Part shown: positions 6,670 through 15,572 of the stretch, one piece after another | Numbering within the stretch: position 1 is the stretch's first letter | How the letters are laid out: every line of letters starts with the position of its first letter | Virus record (IMG/VR): IMGVR_UViG_3300045973_000444 | Span: 1-31,029 of that record | Length of the DNA: 31,029 nucleotides | Direction: 5' to 3' (one strand) | From: a virus | Made by a program: the position numbers and the translations under genes | The notes under the pieces: generated by a model | Seen by the model: only the letters and a program-made list of their open reading frames with translations | Database searches by the model: none | What the model was told of the DNA's origin: nothing

Positions 6670-9600
6670 TTAATTTTTCTTCGGTTTCCCGAACAACAAC
6701 GACAGCAGATTGCCCCGGCCGTCGCTCAACTCTTTCATACCCTCAACCGTCCGCTGAACCTGCGTTGCCGGATAGTGGAACAGGATACCGCCCAAACCGT
6801 TACCAGCTTTAATCAATGCCTCGTCAATCTCTCCCTGACCTACTTGCTTAAAGAACTTGATTATCGAAGAATATACCCTAGCACCGGCAGGCCCTTCATA
6901 GCCCTGAAAACCTGAAAACATCGAACCGAGTTCACGGAATCCGATAAATCCGCCCGACAGATAGCCCAACTGTTCCCCGGCCAGCTTCAAAAGCAGTTTT
7001 TCATCATCAGGATCACCCCCGCCTATTGCCCGTTGAATCGATTCTTTCAATGCCACCGTCAGGACTACAGGCACGGTGTAGAGCATGAGCATGTCAACCA
7101 TGAACCGCCCGACCTCTGCCGGATTCTTGAAATGCGTTCTACCGGCAGACTCAGCCGCCAGATTGTAGGTTGTGGAAAAGAACGAATAGAACGTGGTGAA
7201 CATCTTTTTCATCGGTCCCCCGCGCTGGATACGCGCAAGGTCTTTCATCTGCCCCGATGCTTGCGAGTCGATAACGGCCTGATCCGCTTCGGCCACCGCA
7301 TCCGCTTCGTTGCCGTGTTCGGCCATGCTCTTTTCGTACTGTCCAAGCCACGTTGGAATATCAACCACTTTCTGGCATTGCTGGATGAGGTAGAAAAACG
7401 AATCACGTACCGAATTTGGGATAACCCCCACGGTCATCTGATTTTGAATTTCAGCAATCTCCCTGTTTTGTGTCATGGCCCGTGTCTTCATGAAGTCAGA
7501 CTGTGAATAAATCCAATCGGCTGTTTCAATCATCCGTTTCGGGGATCCTATCCACCGGCCTATTCCCTTCCCTACCCATTGCGGCCCGATCCTGACAATC
7601 GACTGAGTGAGTCCAAGAGGCTGCATCATGGACGTAATCAGGTTGTATCCGAGGCCAGCAGTTGAGATACCAACCCTCGTATATGCCATGAACTTTTCAA
7701 AAGCTTCTTGCGCCGGGATATCGCCCACGGCCACGTCGCGCACTCCGTCAGTGAATACCCGGTACGCTTCCATTCCGTAGTTGTCCCTGATTGCTTCCTG
7801 AAGCTCCGTTGTTCCCAGTAGCCGGTTTACATCGACAAGCATTTCATGGTGCGTCAGGTCGTGAATAACCTGGTTGAAGTGCTGGAAAATCGTATCGATT
7901 GAAAGCGACAAAGGCCGATTGACCGCTTCAAGCCGCGCCTCTGTGTGACCGTGCCGCGTGGTTGCCTTTGTAAAGGCTCCACCCATCATCTGTTTGTAAA
8001 CCTCTGCCTCTTCCTGTCCTCCGGTTTTGGCCGTCTCTTCCCGGTCGTATTTGATAGGGAAGTATCCACCCTGGATGGTGCCGAACTTTGTTACAACCGG
8101 CATGGTCTCGACCTTCTTAGGAGCCACCCCGTTGACGCGCTTTTCCTTCGCTTCAATCTCCGGCCAATAACTTTCAAGCATTCCCCATATATTCTCAACA
8201 AACTGCCAATCCCTTTGATCGAGTGTCGAAACAATGGCTTCTACTTCTGTTGTAGAATACATGGACGCAAGTCTCTGACGGTTGCCCTCGTTCCCCATAT
8301 TGAGAGCAACCATGATGCGGCCCCATTTGGAAATAGAATTGTTGATTTCGGGAATGAACTCCCTTCTGTGCATCTTGGTACGTTCAAGCCCTGAGTAAAC
8401 GCGGAATATCTCATTCAGCTTCGTAGCCGCTTCCGCCCTCATCATCGCTTCACGATCCCCGGCAACATTCATCGGCCTGATGAGCATGTTCCAGATTGCC
8501 CCACCGTCCTGTCCGCCGTCCATCTGCCGCGCCAGTGACGACATTTTACGGTGCGATGCAAAGTAGTTCTCCATGTACTTCCCGGGAAGATCCTGAGGAA
8601 GAGTTTTTTCCGGCTTGCGTGGTTTCCGCCCTTTGCTGTTTAAATCAATACTTGCCGCGCCCTCTTCGGCCACCTCTATGATGTCCCGCTTCAATTCATC
8701 CTGAAGGAGTTTACCTTCTGTTCTGGCAAGGTGAACGATAGCTTCAACGGTATCCTTTACGTCCACCAGCTCGCCAAAGGTCAACGAGCGATAGTTGACC
8801 TGCTTCGCCTCTTCCATAACTGATGGTGCCACCGGTGGAGCGTACCCGTGCGCCTTCTCATAACGGTCCATACAATCGAGTAGACTTTCCCGCGCGTCCA
8901 GCTCTGCGCCGGTCTTCCGCCTGAATTCGTACTTGTCCAGCAAGGCGTTGACCTGATCAAGGTAATCCTGCCCCGCCTTTCCGATCCGCTGTTGTACCTT
9001 GCCAGCTTCCAGACCGCGCATGTATGACGATATCTTGTCGGCTTCTGCCCGCGCTTCGGTTGCTTCACGGTATAGGAAGTGATTAAGCAATTGCCGTTGC
9101 TTCGCCTGTGACGCCTCTGCAAACTGGCCCTTTCCGTTCAGTTCAAAGGCTTCTTTACCGGCCTTTGCCTCAGCCCTGCCGAACTTACCGGGGAGTATTT
9201 CCGATACTTTCAGGCCAGCAATGTGGCGCCGTGCAGCTTCCTTGAAAAACTCAATGGGAGGGATGGACTCAGCGGCCATCTTCTTTGCCGCCCGTGCGCG
9301 ATCCTTGTCCGCCCTGATGCTTTCTTTCAGGTCGTCAATCTCTGCCTGTTTCGCGCCCCTCTCAATGGCAACGGCAAGCTTCCTTTCCGCTTCCATCCAG
9401 CGACGTTCATACTCCCGCTCTGCTTTCTCCCGATCAACCGCCGCATTTACTCCCGCCTGGACGAACGGCTTGACCTCTTTCACCTTGCGCCGAATCGCCT
9501 TCAACTCTTCGCGCAAAAGCTTTGCCTGCTCTTCGTTATGAACAGCGTTGATTGCTTCATCTGCAATCTCTGCCGTGTTCATAGTGCCGTACTGCTCATT

Positions 9601-12600
9601 CATGCGCCGTTCAGTCTCTTGCTTGACGTATTCCTTGAGCTTCGGAACTTCCATCATCTTCTTGATCATTTCATCGACAGAGGAAAACCCGAACATCTCA
9701 GCGACAACGTGAGGGGAAATACCGCCTTCATTCCGGTACACATCACCAAGGCGCTTTCTCATCCCCTTGACCGTGGCGGCATCGTACATCTTGACCAACT
9801 CGGAACCGGAGAACTTGAACGATTGACCTTCAAAAGTGGATCCATCAAAGAGCTTTCCGGTATAAAGGAAGTTCAGTACTTCATAAACCGGCTCTTGTTT
9901 CGCTTCGGCCTCGACCTCTTCAGCCATCTTTGCCCGTGCTTCTTTCCACCATGCCTGATGAGTACGCTTGACCTCTTTCAGCTTTGCCCGTTCGAGCCGG
10001 TCCTTTGCATCTTCGTGCGCCTGTTCCGCAAGTTTACGGTAAGCGTCAAAAACGCTCTGTGACATGCCTGCCTCTTCAGCCGTGGCAAAGATACTCTTCA
10101 CGTTCTGTTCACCCTCTGCCGCCTTGATTTCATCGTCAGTGGCAAGCAAACGATCAAACACCCCGCGCACATCGTCGGAAAGTTCTACGTTCAGGGATTT
10201 CAGGGAGGAATAAACCGCCTTCAGCCATGTCTTGAATCTCTGGAACACGCCGCGCAATTCCTGAGACGGTGCATTCCCCTCGTAAAGATACGCTTCAAAG
10301 CCCCGTGCAAACTTCTCCGACTGTTCAACCGTCAAGGATTGCTTGTCAGTTGCGCCGAGCCATGAAAGGATTGTTTGATAATCGCGCTTGAGCGTTTCCG
10401 GTGCGTTTTCGTGCGTTGCCAACCTGCCTAAAACTTCATGGTAGTAATGACCGAGTTCGTGAATGAAGGTCGAAGCGTCAGCATCTTTCAGAAGAGCTAT
10501 TTCAAAACCGGGTACGTTATCGCCGAACTTGATGTATCCGCGCTTCACGTCCTTTTTTGATTGAAATGATTGATTCATCACTTTGCCAGCGTCGGCAAAC
10601 CGATCCACACTCTGCTGCATCATCTCCATGATCTTGCTGTTATCGGTCTGCGCCAAGTCCACGCCCATCATATCCAGCCATTGCGCCAGTTCATCATGGA
10701 TCTGTTTCTGGTCTATCAAGACATGGTTGGTAAACTCTGGTGAATACTTCGCCTGTCCGCGCATCTCGTTTGCCAGAGCATCAAGCAAGTCCTCAGTTGT
10801 GGCCCCTTCCGGCAAATACTTCTGATCAACAGCCAATTGCCGCGCCTTGTCCAGAGAAAGCCCGTTTTCACGCAGCATCTTTTTCTTGAACTTCAAACCC
10901 TTATCGACATCCATTGCCGACAGATCGCCCCGGTCATCCTTCACACCTTTTTCTCTCAGCAGTTCACCAAGGGAAGGACCGAACATCTCCGACTCTTTGA
11001 CCTGCTTACCTGATCGAAGCGTATCAAGCATCTCCGCAAGTTTTGCCGTCTGCTGCTGTTCGGTGAAGGAAGGTTGACGCTGAAGAGCAGCCGGGAGTTC
11101 CCCCCGCGTCACGCTGATAGGAAATTGAGCCATTAGAGTGTCAGCATCATAGCCGTACCTTTGCGCCAGTGTAGCAAGCCCTTTTGCCCTCAGTGTCGCA
11201 TTCGCCTGCGCTTCTGATGGATTCTGATTGACACCGATCAACTGACCGTAGGTATCATCATAAATCCGCTGATAAGCGTCCTGATACTTGGCATCTTCAA
11301 CCGGTGGCACGGTTTCGGAAATAGTCTGAAGAAGATCGTTCACGGTCTTTTCGTGATCCTGTCCAAACGCTTCCGCCTCCCGTGCCGTCATGCCGGTCAA
11401 TGATGTACGCGCATCCTTTGCCAGTTCCCCATAAAACGGGGCATCTGCCAGCCGCGCAAACTCTTCCAGAGGGATAGCGACATCTCCCCCGGTAGCCTGC
11501 GCCTCGTAGAATCGTTTTGGATCCGATAATATCTGCTCTGCAGCCTGTCGTGGATCCATCCCTTGTGACTGAAAAAGCTCGGTGAACTTATCCACCGGGA
11601 CATAGATGTCTTGTACTGAACCATCCTGTTTTATCTGTTTTACGATTTCCTGCAAAGCAGACGGCAACCGTGCAAATACCTTTGAAGCCTTTACCGAATC
11701 ACCCAAAGCAATAAGGAAGTCTGATTCCTCTTTTGCCGCTTGATACTTTTCTACAGAAGAACCTATCTTTTCAAGTCCCTTCGCCGTTGCTACCATGCCG
11801 CCAGTGCCTATGATCGTAGCAATGAACGTCTGAGCCGCTGCCGATGGTCTTTCTTCCAGATATGACGAAAATGGCTTGTCAGGATTCGTTACCGCCCATT
11901 CGTTCAGGTCTTGTGAAAGAGTTGCTACCTGCTCACCTAATACGTCAGGGCCAAGCACGTTCTTTAATGCTTTGGCAAGCGTCGTCTTTCCTTTCATTGC
12001 ATCGACAAAACGTAAAGCAGGTATCATTTCAGTTGCGTATTCAATCGCGCCCTGAGAAGCCCCGAACAGCGAAGAAGCAAGTACACTATGTCCCGAGTCC
12101 CTCGCTTCTCCATATGACTGACCACCTTGGCTTGCTGACATACCCAAAAGCATAGGTGTTGCACTGCCTGACAATAAAGTCGCTGGCATCATAAGTAGGT
12201 TTTGGCCTAACGACTCTATCCCCGAATAAATGCCTGTTTCAACCAGACCTGCCCCTTCACGCTTGCCTCGCAGATACTTTGCCGTCTCTCCCGCGCCCTT
12301 CTGTTGTTCAGTTGAATATTGCGCCAGCTTACCGCCAACGTCTGGTAATCCGGTTATCTCTGAGAGTGGCTTTGTAAGAGTTTGAAGAAGATCCCCCACC
12401 ACGCGGGGAGCTGACCATAAGCCCTGAGACGTTGACCATGGGACAGCCGCCAAAGATCCGGCACCATTTCTGAACTTTGATATTACCGTTTCAATGGTGG
12501 AAAGTTCTTTGATATCGTCATGGGCAATCTTGGCATTCTCAGGGTTCGACAACCATTCAGCGGTGCGGGGATAATGAGAGGGGAGCATCTGCATTTGCTC

Positions 12601-12804
12601 TACGGTTGCCCTCCGTTTCGCCTCTTGACCGTTGTCAGCCCGTAGCGCTTCAGTCGGCATCCCGACACGTCGCGCCAGAGTACGCAAGTTCGCTTCCTGA
12701 TCTGGATTGACATCAGCTGACAGGTAAGCAGCCCGACCAAGGCGACTTGAAGTCTGATTGTCCAGATCGTCAATTATCGAATCGTACTCGTTGACTCCCG
12801 GCAT
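6670..12804 (-). CDS. Giant polyvalent internal virion / DNA ejection protein
   Basis: The protein has 2044 residues, far longer than T7 gp16 (about 1318), whose position it occupies between the core proteins and the fibre. Residues about 100-330 are rich in small and hydrophobic residues with amphipathic helices. Residues 778-792 (ASTFIHELGHYYHEV) contain a zinc metallopeptidase motif, HELGH at 782-786. Residues about 880-1330 are charged and coiled-coil-like. The C-terminal third (about 1690-2044: FFSTTYN, a hydrophobic helix near 1895-1915, GYLSGGFIGFRELG) resembles the domain called large polyvalent protein-associated domain 38. Such proteins are packaged in the head and ejected to build the path through the envelope. 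The peptidase-like site could process the virion or cut host wall or proteins, which is inference. The ATG overlaps the previous stop as TAATG, with AAGGGGG before it. Confidence 0.8.
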   Translation of the reverse strand: MPGVNEYDSIIDDLDNQTSSRLGRAAYLSADVNPDQEANLRTLARRVGMPTEALRADNGQEAKRRATVEQMQMLPSHYPRTAEWLSNPENAKIAHDDIKELSTIETVISKFRNGAGSLAAVPWSTSQGLWSAPRVVGDLLQTLTKPLSEITGLPDVGGKLAQYSTEQQKGAGETAKYLRGKREGAGLVETGIYSGIESLGQNLLMMPATLLSGSATPMLLGMSASQGGQSYGEARDSGHSVLASSLFGASQGAIEYATEMIPALRFVDAMKGKTTLAKALKNVLGPDVLGEQVATLSQDLNEWAVTNPDKPFSSYLEERPSAAAQTFIATIIGTGGMVATAKGLEKIGSSVEKYQAAKEESDFLIALGDSVKASKVFARLPSALQEIVKQIKQDGSVQDIYVPVDKFTELFQSQGMDPRQAAEQILSDPKRFYEAQATGGDVAIPLEEFARLADAPFYGELAKDARTSLTGMTAREAEAFGQDHEKTVNDLLQTISETVPPVEDAKYQDAYQRIYDDTYGQLIGVNQNPSEAQANATLRAKGLATLAQRYGYDADTLMAQFPISVTRGELPAALQRQPSFTEQQQTAKLAEMLDTLRSGKQVKESEMFGPSLGELLREKGVKDDRGDLSAMDVDKGLKFKKKMLRENGLSLDKARQLAVDQKYLPEGATTEDLLDALANEMRGQAKYSPEFTNHVLIDQKQIHDELAQWLDMMGVDLAQTDNSKIMEMMQQSVDRFADAGKVMNQSFQSKKDVKRGYIKFGDNVPGFEIALLKDADASTFIHELGHYYHEVLGRLATHENAPETLKRDYQTILSWLGATDKQSLTVEQSEKFARGFEAYLYEGNAPSQELRGVFQRFKTWLKAVYSSLKSLNVELSDDVRGVFDRLLATDDEIKAAEGEQNVKSIFATAEEAGMSQSVFDAYRKLAEQAHEDAKDRLERAKLKEVKRTHQAWWKEARAKMAEEVEAEAKQEPVYEVLNFLYTGKLFDGSTFEGQSFKFSGSELVKMYDAATVKGMRKRLGDVYRNEGGISPHVVAEMFGFSSVDEMIKKMMEVPKLKEYVKQETERRMNEQYGTMNTAEIADEAINAVHNEEQAKLLREELKAIRRKVKEVKPFVQAGVNAAVDREKAEREYERRWMEAERKLAVAIERGAKQAEIDDLKESIRADKDRARAAKKMAAESIPPIEFFKEAARRHIAGLKVSEILPGKFGRAEAKAGKEAFELNGKGQFAEASQAKQRQLLNHFLYREATEARAEADKISSYMRGLEAGKVQQRIGKAGQDYLDQVNALLDKYEFRRKTGAELDARESLLDCMDRYEKAHGYAPPVAPSVMEEAKQVNYRSLTFGELVDVKDTVEAIVHLARTEGKLLQDELKRDIIEVAEEGAASIDLNSKGRKPRKPEKTLPQDLPGKYMENYFASHRKMSSLARQMDGGQDGGAIWNMLIRPMNVAGDREAMMRAEAATKLNEIFRVYSGLERTKMHRREFIPEINNSISKWGRIMVALNMGNEGNRQRLASMYSTTEVEAIVSTLDQRDWQFVENIWGMLESYWPEIEAKEKRVNGVAPKKVETMPVVTKFGTIQGGYFPIKYDREETAKTGGQEEAEVYKQMMGGAFTKATTRHGHTEARLEAVNRPLSLSIDTIFQHFNQVIHDLTHHEMLVDVNRLLGTTELQEAIRDNYGMEAYRVFTDGVRDVAVGDIPAQEAFEKFMAYTRVGISTAGLGYNLITSMMQPLGLTQSIVRIGPQWVGKGIGRWIGSPKRMIETADWIYSQSDFMKTRAMTQNREIAEIQNQMTVGVIPNSVRDSFFYLIQQCQKVVDIPTWLGQYEKSMAEHGNEADAVAEADQAVIDSQASGQMKDLARIQRGGPMKKMFTTFYSFFSTTYNLAAESAGRTHFKNPAEVGRFMVDMLMLYTVPVVLTVALKESIQRAIGGGDPDDEKLLLKLAGEQLGYLSGGFIGFRELGSMFSGFQGYEGPAGARVYSSIIKFFKQVGQGEIDEALIKAGNGLGGILFHYPATQVQRTVEGMKELSDGRGNLLSLLFGKPKKN

Positions 12805-14591
12805 TATTTCGCCCCCTTACTCTGCTTCTTGACATAGACCTGAATAATCGCCGCGTCACTTGAAGATCTACCTCTGCCAGATAGCGCCTTCCTGATTTTA
12901 TCCGCTTCAACTTTCGGTACATCGGCGAGAGTCATTTTGTAAGCCGACTTGTCAAATCCCCACGGTATATCCACTTCCATCAGAGCTTCACGCGCAAACT
13001 GTGTCACATGTTCAGGAGATGGTTTCTCTTTTGACAGAAAGATTCTATCGGCGACAAACTTCTTGACGGCCTTCTCCTCGTCGCTTTCTGGCTTGATATT
13101 TGCTGCTTTAATGACTTTATCGACTCCCTTTGCTTCAGCTAGGATATGATCCGGGTCGTAACTCTTCTGCCGTGTCTCCAACTTCTTACCATCTTCAGGG
13201 GATAGCGCACCCATCGCCACCATGCCTTCAAGGTCAGCATCAACCAGAGCTGCAGGATTGCCCCATAGACCGGAATAGTTTCCGTCCTGTTTCTTCTTCA
13301 ATGCCAATCGTTCAGCCTTTGCCGTTTCGCGCTCCTTGCGGTATTCGTCACGGTCCTGCTTCGCTTCCGCCCGGTCAATCTTTGCCTGCTTACGATCCAG
13401 CGCCGTACGTGATTCAGACTGAATACTTCGGAGAATATCGTCGGCTTTATCAGGATCGGTATCAACCAGGTTCGTCCAATCTTTATTGTCGAAATCAGAG
13501 AGAGAAGGTATTCTCCCTTCCCGCCGAGCGTTCGCCATTGCCTTACTGATCGGTCGTGATGCTTCCTGCCGTGCTATCCTGATACCTTTTTCGCGCATTG
13601 CGGCCATTTGGCTAATCTGTGCTTCGGCAATATTCAGAGCGTCCGGATTGTCCTTGAGATCCGCCTGAGCTTTGTAAAGAGCGGATTCAACAAGACCGTC
13701 AAGTTCGTTTGGATCTTTGACCCCGGCAAACGTGGCACCTAGAGCAAGTGCGGTATTCATGCCTACCTGTTTCGTCACCAGCTGTTTCATAGAATGCTCA
13801 ATTTTAATTGCATCCATGCCGAGCATCTTGTCTTTGTTGGCCTCAAAATATGTTTTGGCCTTAAGCGGATTATCAACGGACATCTTCTCAATTACGGCCT
13901 TGTGAACCATTGATTCCCAGGTGTCCACCTTTGCCTTGACCGCTTGAGGGGGCATACCTTTGTTTTCGGTGTCGGTCATGATCACTCCCAGACCGTACTT
14001 CCGCTCCTGTTCGATACGATCCGGATCTTGAAAGTGCATGACGATATTGTTTAACGTTGATTCGAGGCTCGCACGATTGGCAGTCTCGGCGTAACTCTTC
14101 AATTCTCCGCTTACATGCCGTTCCAGCTGCTTGTCTATTTCCACTCTCCGCTGTTGGGCAAACAGCTTGAACGTATTCTTCGCATCCGGTGAAGCAATAC
14201 CGTTTTCAATCTCAAGCGCAGATTCGTCAAAAGCCTTAAGAGTCGGTTCTGTTATGGTGAATGCCTCCTTGCCCCGCTTGCCGATAACCCCGTTCTCCGG
14301 ATGGTACAGAAGATCAACCTCTTTCTGGTCGAGCTTTGTTCTGGCTTCAATCGCCATGGTACGGATAGCCTTTTGATGCTCTTCCGTAGCATATGCCATC
14401 ATCTCGCCACCGGCCTTTTGCATTCCCGCCCCAAGTCCTGCCCCGAACGCTTCAGCGCCAAGACCTTGAGCACGGGGAGCATTGATACCTTGAGTAGGCG
14501 TAACCGCTGTCGGGTCCATGCGCGGCACCCGGGGAGAGGTCATGATTGCGGTACCGGTTATTACGTTGAGCCTGGAACGGTTCACTCTCAT
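12804..14591 (-). CDS. Internal virion protein, helical (T7 gp15-like position)
   Basis: The protein has 595 residues, is almost wholly predicted helix, and is rich in Lys, Glu, Ala and Arg. A Pro/Gly-rich N-terminus is followed by long amphipathic helices. Residues about 400-440 are extremely charged and coiled-coil-like (RAEAKQDRDEYRKERETAKA). It lies between the gp14-like and giant proteins, exactly where T7-like phages place their middle ejection protein, so I call it a core protein by position and character rather than by a specific motif. It overlaps the upstream gene by ATGA at 14588-14591 and the downstream one by TAATG, so translation is probably coupled. A later start at residue 17 (MTSPRVPRM) is possible but has no better ribosome binding site. 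Confidence 0.7.
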   Translation of the reverse strand: MRVNRSRLNVITGTAIMTSPRVPRMDPTAVTPTQGINAPRAQGLGAEAFGAGLGAGMQKAGGEMMAYATEEHQKAIRTMAIEARTKLDQKEVDLLYHPENGVIGKRGKEAFTITEPTLKAFDESALEIENGIASPDAKNTFKLFAQQRRVEIDKQLERHVSGELKSYAETANRASLESTLNNIVMHFQDPDRIEQERKYGLGVIMTDTENKGMPPQAVKAKVDTWESMVHKAVIEKMSVDNPLKAKTYFEANKDKMLGMDAIKIEHSMKQLVTKQVGMNTALALGATFAGVKDPNELDGLVESALYKAQADLKDNPDALNIAEAQISQMAAMREKGIRIARQEASRPISKAMANARREGRIPSLSDFDNKDWTNLVDTDPDKADDILRSIQSESRTALDRKQAKIDRAEAKQDRDEYRKERETAKAERLALKKKQDGNYSGLWGNPAALVDADLEGMVAMGALSPEDGKKLETRQKSYDPDHILAEAKGVDKVIKAANIKPESDEEKAVKKFVADRIFLSKEKPSPEHVTQFAREALMEVDIPWGFDKSAYKMTLADVPKVEADKIRKALSGRGRSSSDAAIIQVYVKKQSKGAK

Positions 14592-15097
14592 CTTGTACCC
14601 GCCTTGTACCCGTAGTATGAGTTTGAAGCCCCTCCCAGAAATGTACCGGCAGCGTTCAAATATCCGGTTCGTTGCGCAGCTGCACCCTGAAACTCATCAA
14701 GCGTCGATTGGGCCTTGTACCCCCAGGCTTCCCGGTGAGCATTGTTGACCGTTCTCAGCGCGTCCAACTCTCCCAGTCCTGCGGTTTCAGTCAGCAACGC
14801 CAGCGGTGTACCGGTGCTGATCGACACACCTGACATTGCCGCCCCTTCCGCCTGTGCAGATGCAACCTGCCGCGCCTTGTCACGCTTCAACGCCGCCTCA
14901 CTTGCGCCCCGCTGCAAAGCATCCTGAGCCTTCATCCTGCCCATTTCTGCATTGTAGTTTGCGGCGTCCTTCTGGCTTTCTCCCGCCTGTACTTGAGCGT
15001 ATGTGGATACTCCAGCCGCAGCAACTGAAGCTATTGCTGCTATGGTAGCCGGTTCGCATGTGCTGATTGCTCTGGCATGGATGATTGTGAGTTTCAT
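14588..15097 (-). CDS. T7 gp14-like internal virion protein with N-terminal leader
   Basis: The protein has 169 residues. The body has the pattern of podovirus gp14-like core proteins: CEPATIAAIASVAAAGVS, then SGVSISTGTPLALLTETAGLGELDA and NNAHREAWGYKAQ. In the infecting virion such proteins form part of the ejection conduit in the outer membrane. The family usually begins Met-Cys-Glu-Pro, to my knowledge. Here 13 residues (MKLTIIHARAIST) precede the Cys, and GAGGAG lies eight bases before this ATG, so the leader is translated. A similar leader occurs on the small protein at 25553-25771 and related ones on the capsid and cement proteins. It starts one base after the gp13-like gene and its stop overlaps the next start by ATGA. 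Confidence 0.82.
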   Translation of the reverse strand: MKLTIIHARAISTCEPATIAAIASVAAAGVSTYAQVQAGESQKDAANYNAEMGRMKAQDALQRGASEAALKRDKARQVASAQAEGAAMSGVSISTGTPLALLTETAGLGELDALRTVNNAHREAWGYKAQSTLDEFQGAAAQRTGYLNAAGTFLGGASNSYYGYKAGTR

Positions 15098-15098
15098 G

Positions 15099-15572
15099 CT
15101 ATCTCCTCAGTGTGAAGTGGTAAAACGGGACGTTGCGTATACCGGCAGGAACGGGAGTATCAGATACGGTGAAGCCGATCCACCGGAGCCATTCGATTGC
15201 TTTGACGTTGGAAGCCGCCACATAGTTTGACAGTACCGGATACAGCTCAAGCATCTCTGCAATCTTTGGTCGGTTACGCCGCAAGAACATGACGGCAACA
15301 AGAGGATCATCAAGTAACTTGGTGCCGACCATCCACGGTCGGCCATGGCCAGACAGCATCACGCCTATCGGAGCCACCCCGAACATGCACACAGGCTCAT
15401 CATCAACCATTCCAGTCCAGGACACGGTGGATAGCCTGAGAGCCTGTTCCAGCACCTGCCGAGCAGTCCGGTAGTTAGCTGCAAACTCCAGACGGTCGGC
15501 ATCTCTCACATTGGCGGCAACCATAGCGATATGCTCCGGTTGTGCCGGTATGATTGTCGCCTTACGCCCCAC
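15099..15572 (-). CDS. T7 gp13-like / GNAT-fold protein
   Basis: The protein has 157 residues if it starts at the GTG at 15572. It contains LEFAANYRTARQVLEQALRL, ...VCMFGVAPIG and a C-terminal SNVKAIEWLRWIGFTVSD. This resembles a degenerate GCN5-type acetyltransferase and matches the family of T7 gp13, a protein needed for assembly of the internal core. The characteristic acetyl-CoA loop is not convincing, so enzymatic activity is doubtful. The GTG has TGAGG nine bases upstream, within the last codons of the nozzle gene. The longer frame begins with a TTG at 15581 that touches that motif directly, so I prefer the GTG. It overlaps the nozzle gene by 11 bases and is followed one base later by the gp14-like gene. 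Confidence 0.75.
   Translation of the reverse strand: MGRKATIIPAQPEHIAMVAANVRDADRLEFAANYRTARQVLEQALRLSTVSWTGMVDDEPVCMFGVAPIGVMLSGHGRPWMVGTKLLDDPLVAVMFLRRNRPKIAEMLELYPVLSNYVAASNVKAIEWLRWIGFTVSDTPVPAGIRNVPFYHFTLRR

Noticed and set aside
9223-10062. 279-residue plus-strand frame opposite the giant ejection gene
   Set aside because: It lies wholly antisense to a gene with clear domains, has no ribosome binding site and shows no family pattern; it follows from the codon bias of the real gene.
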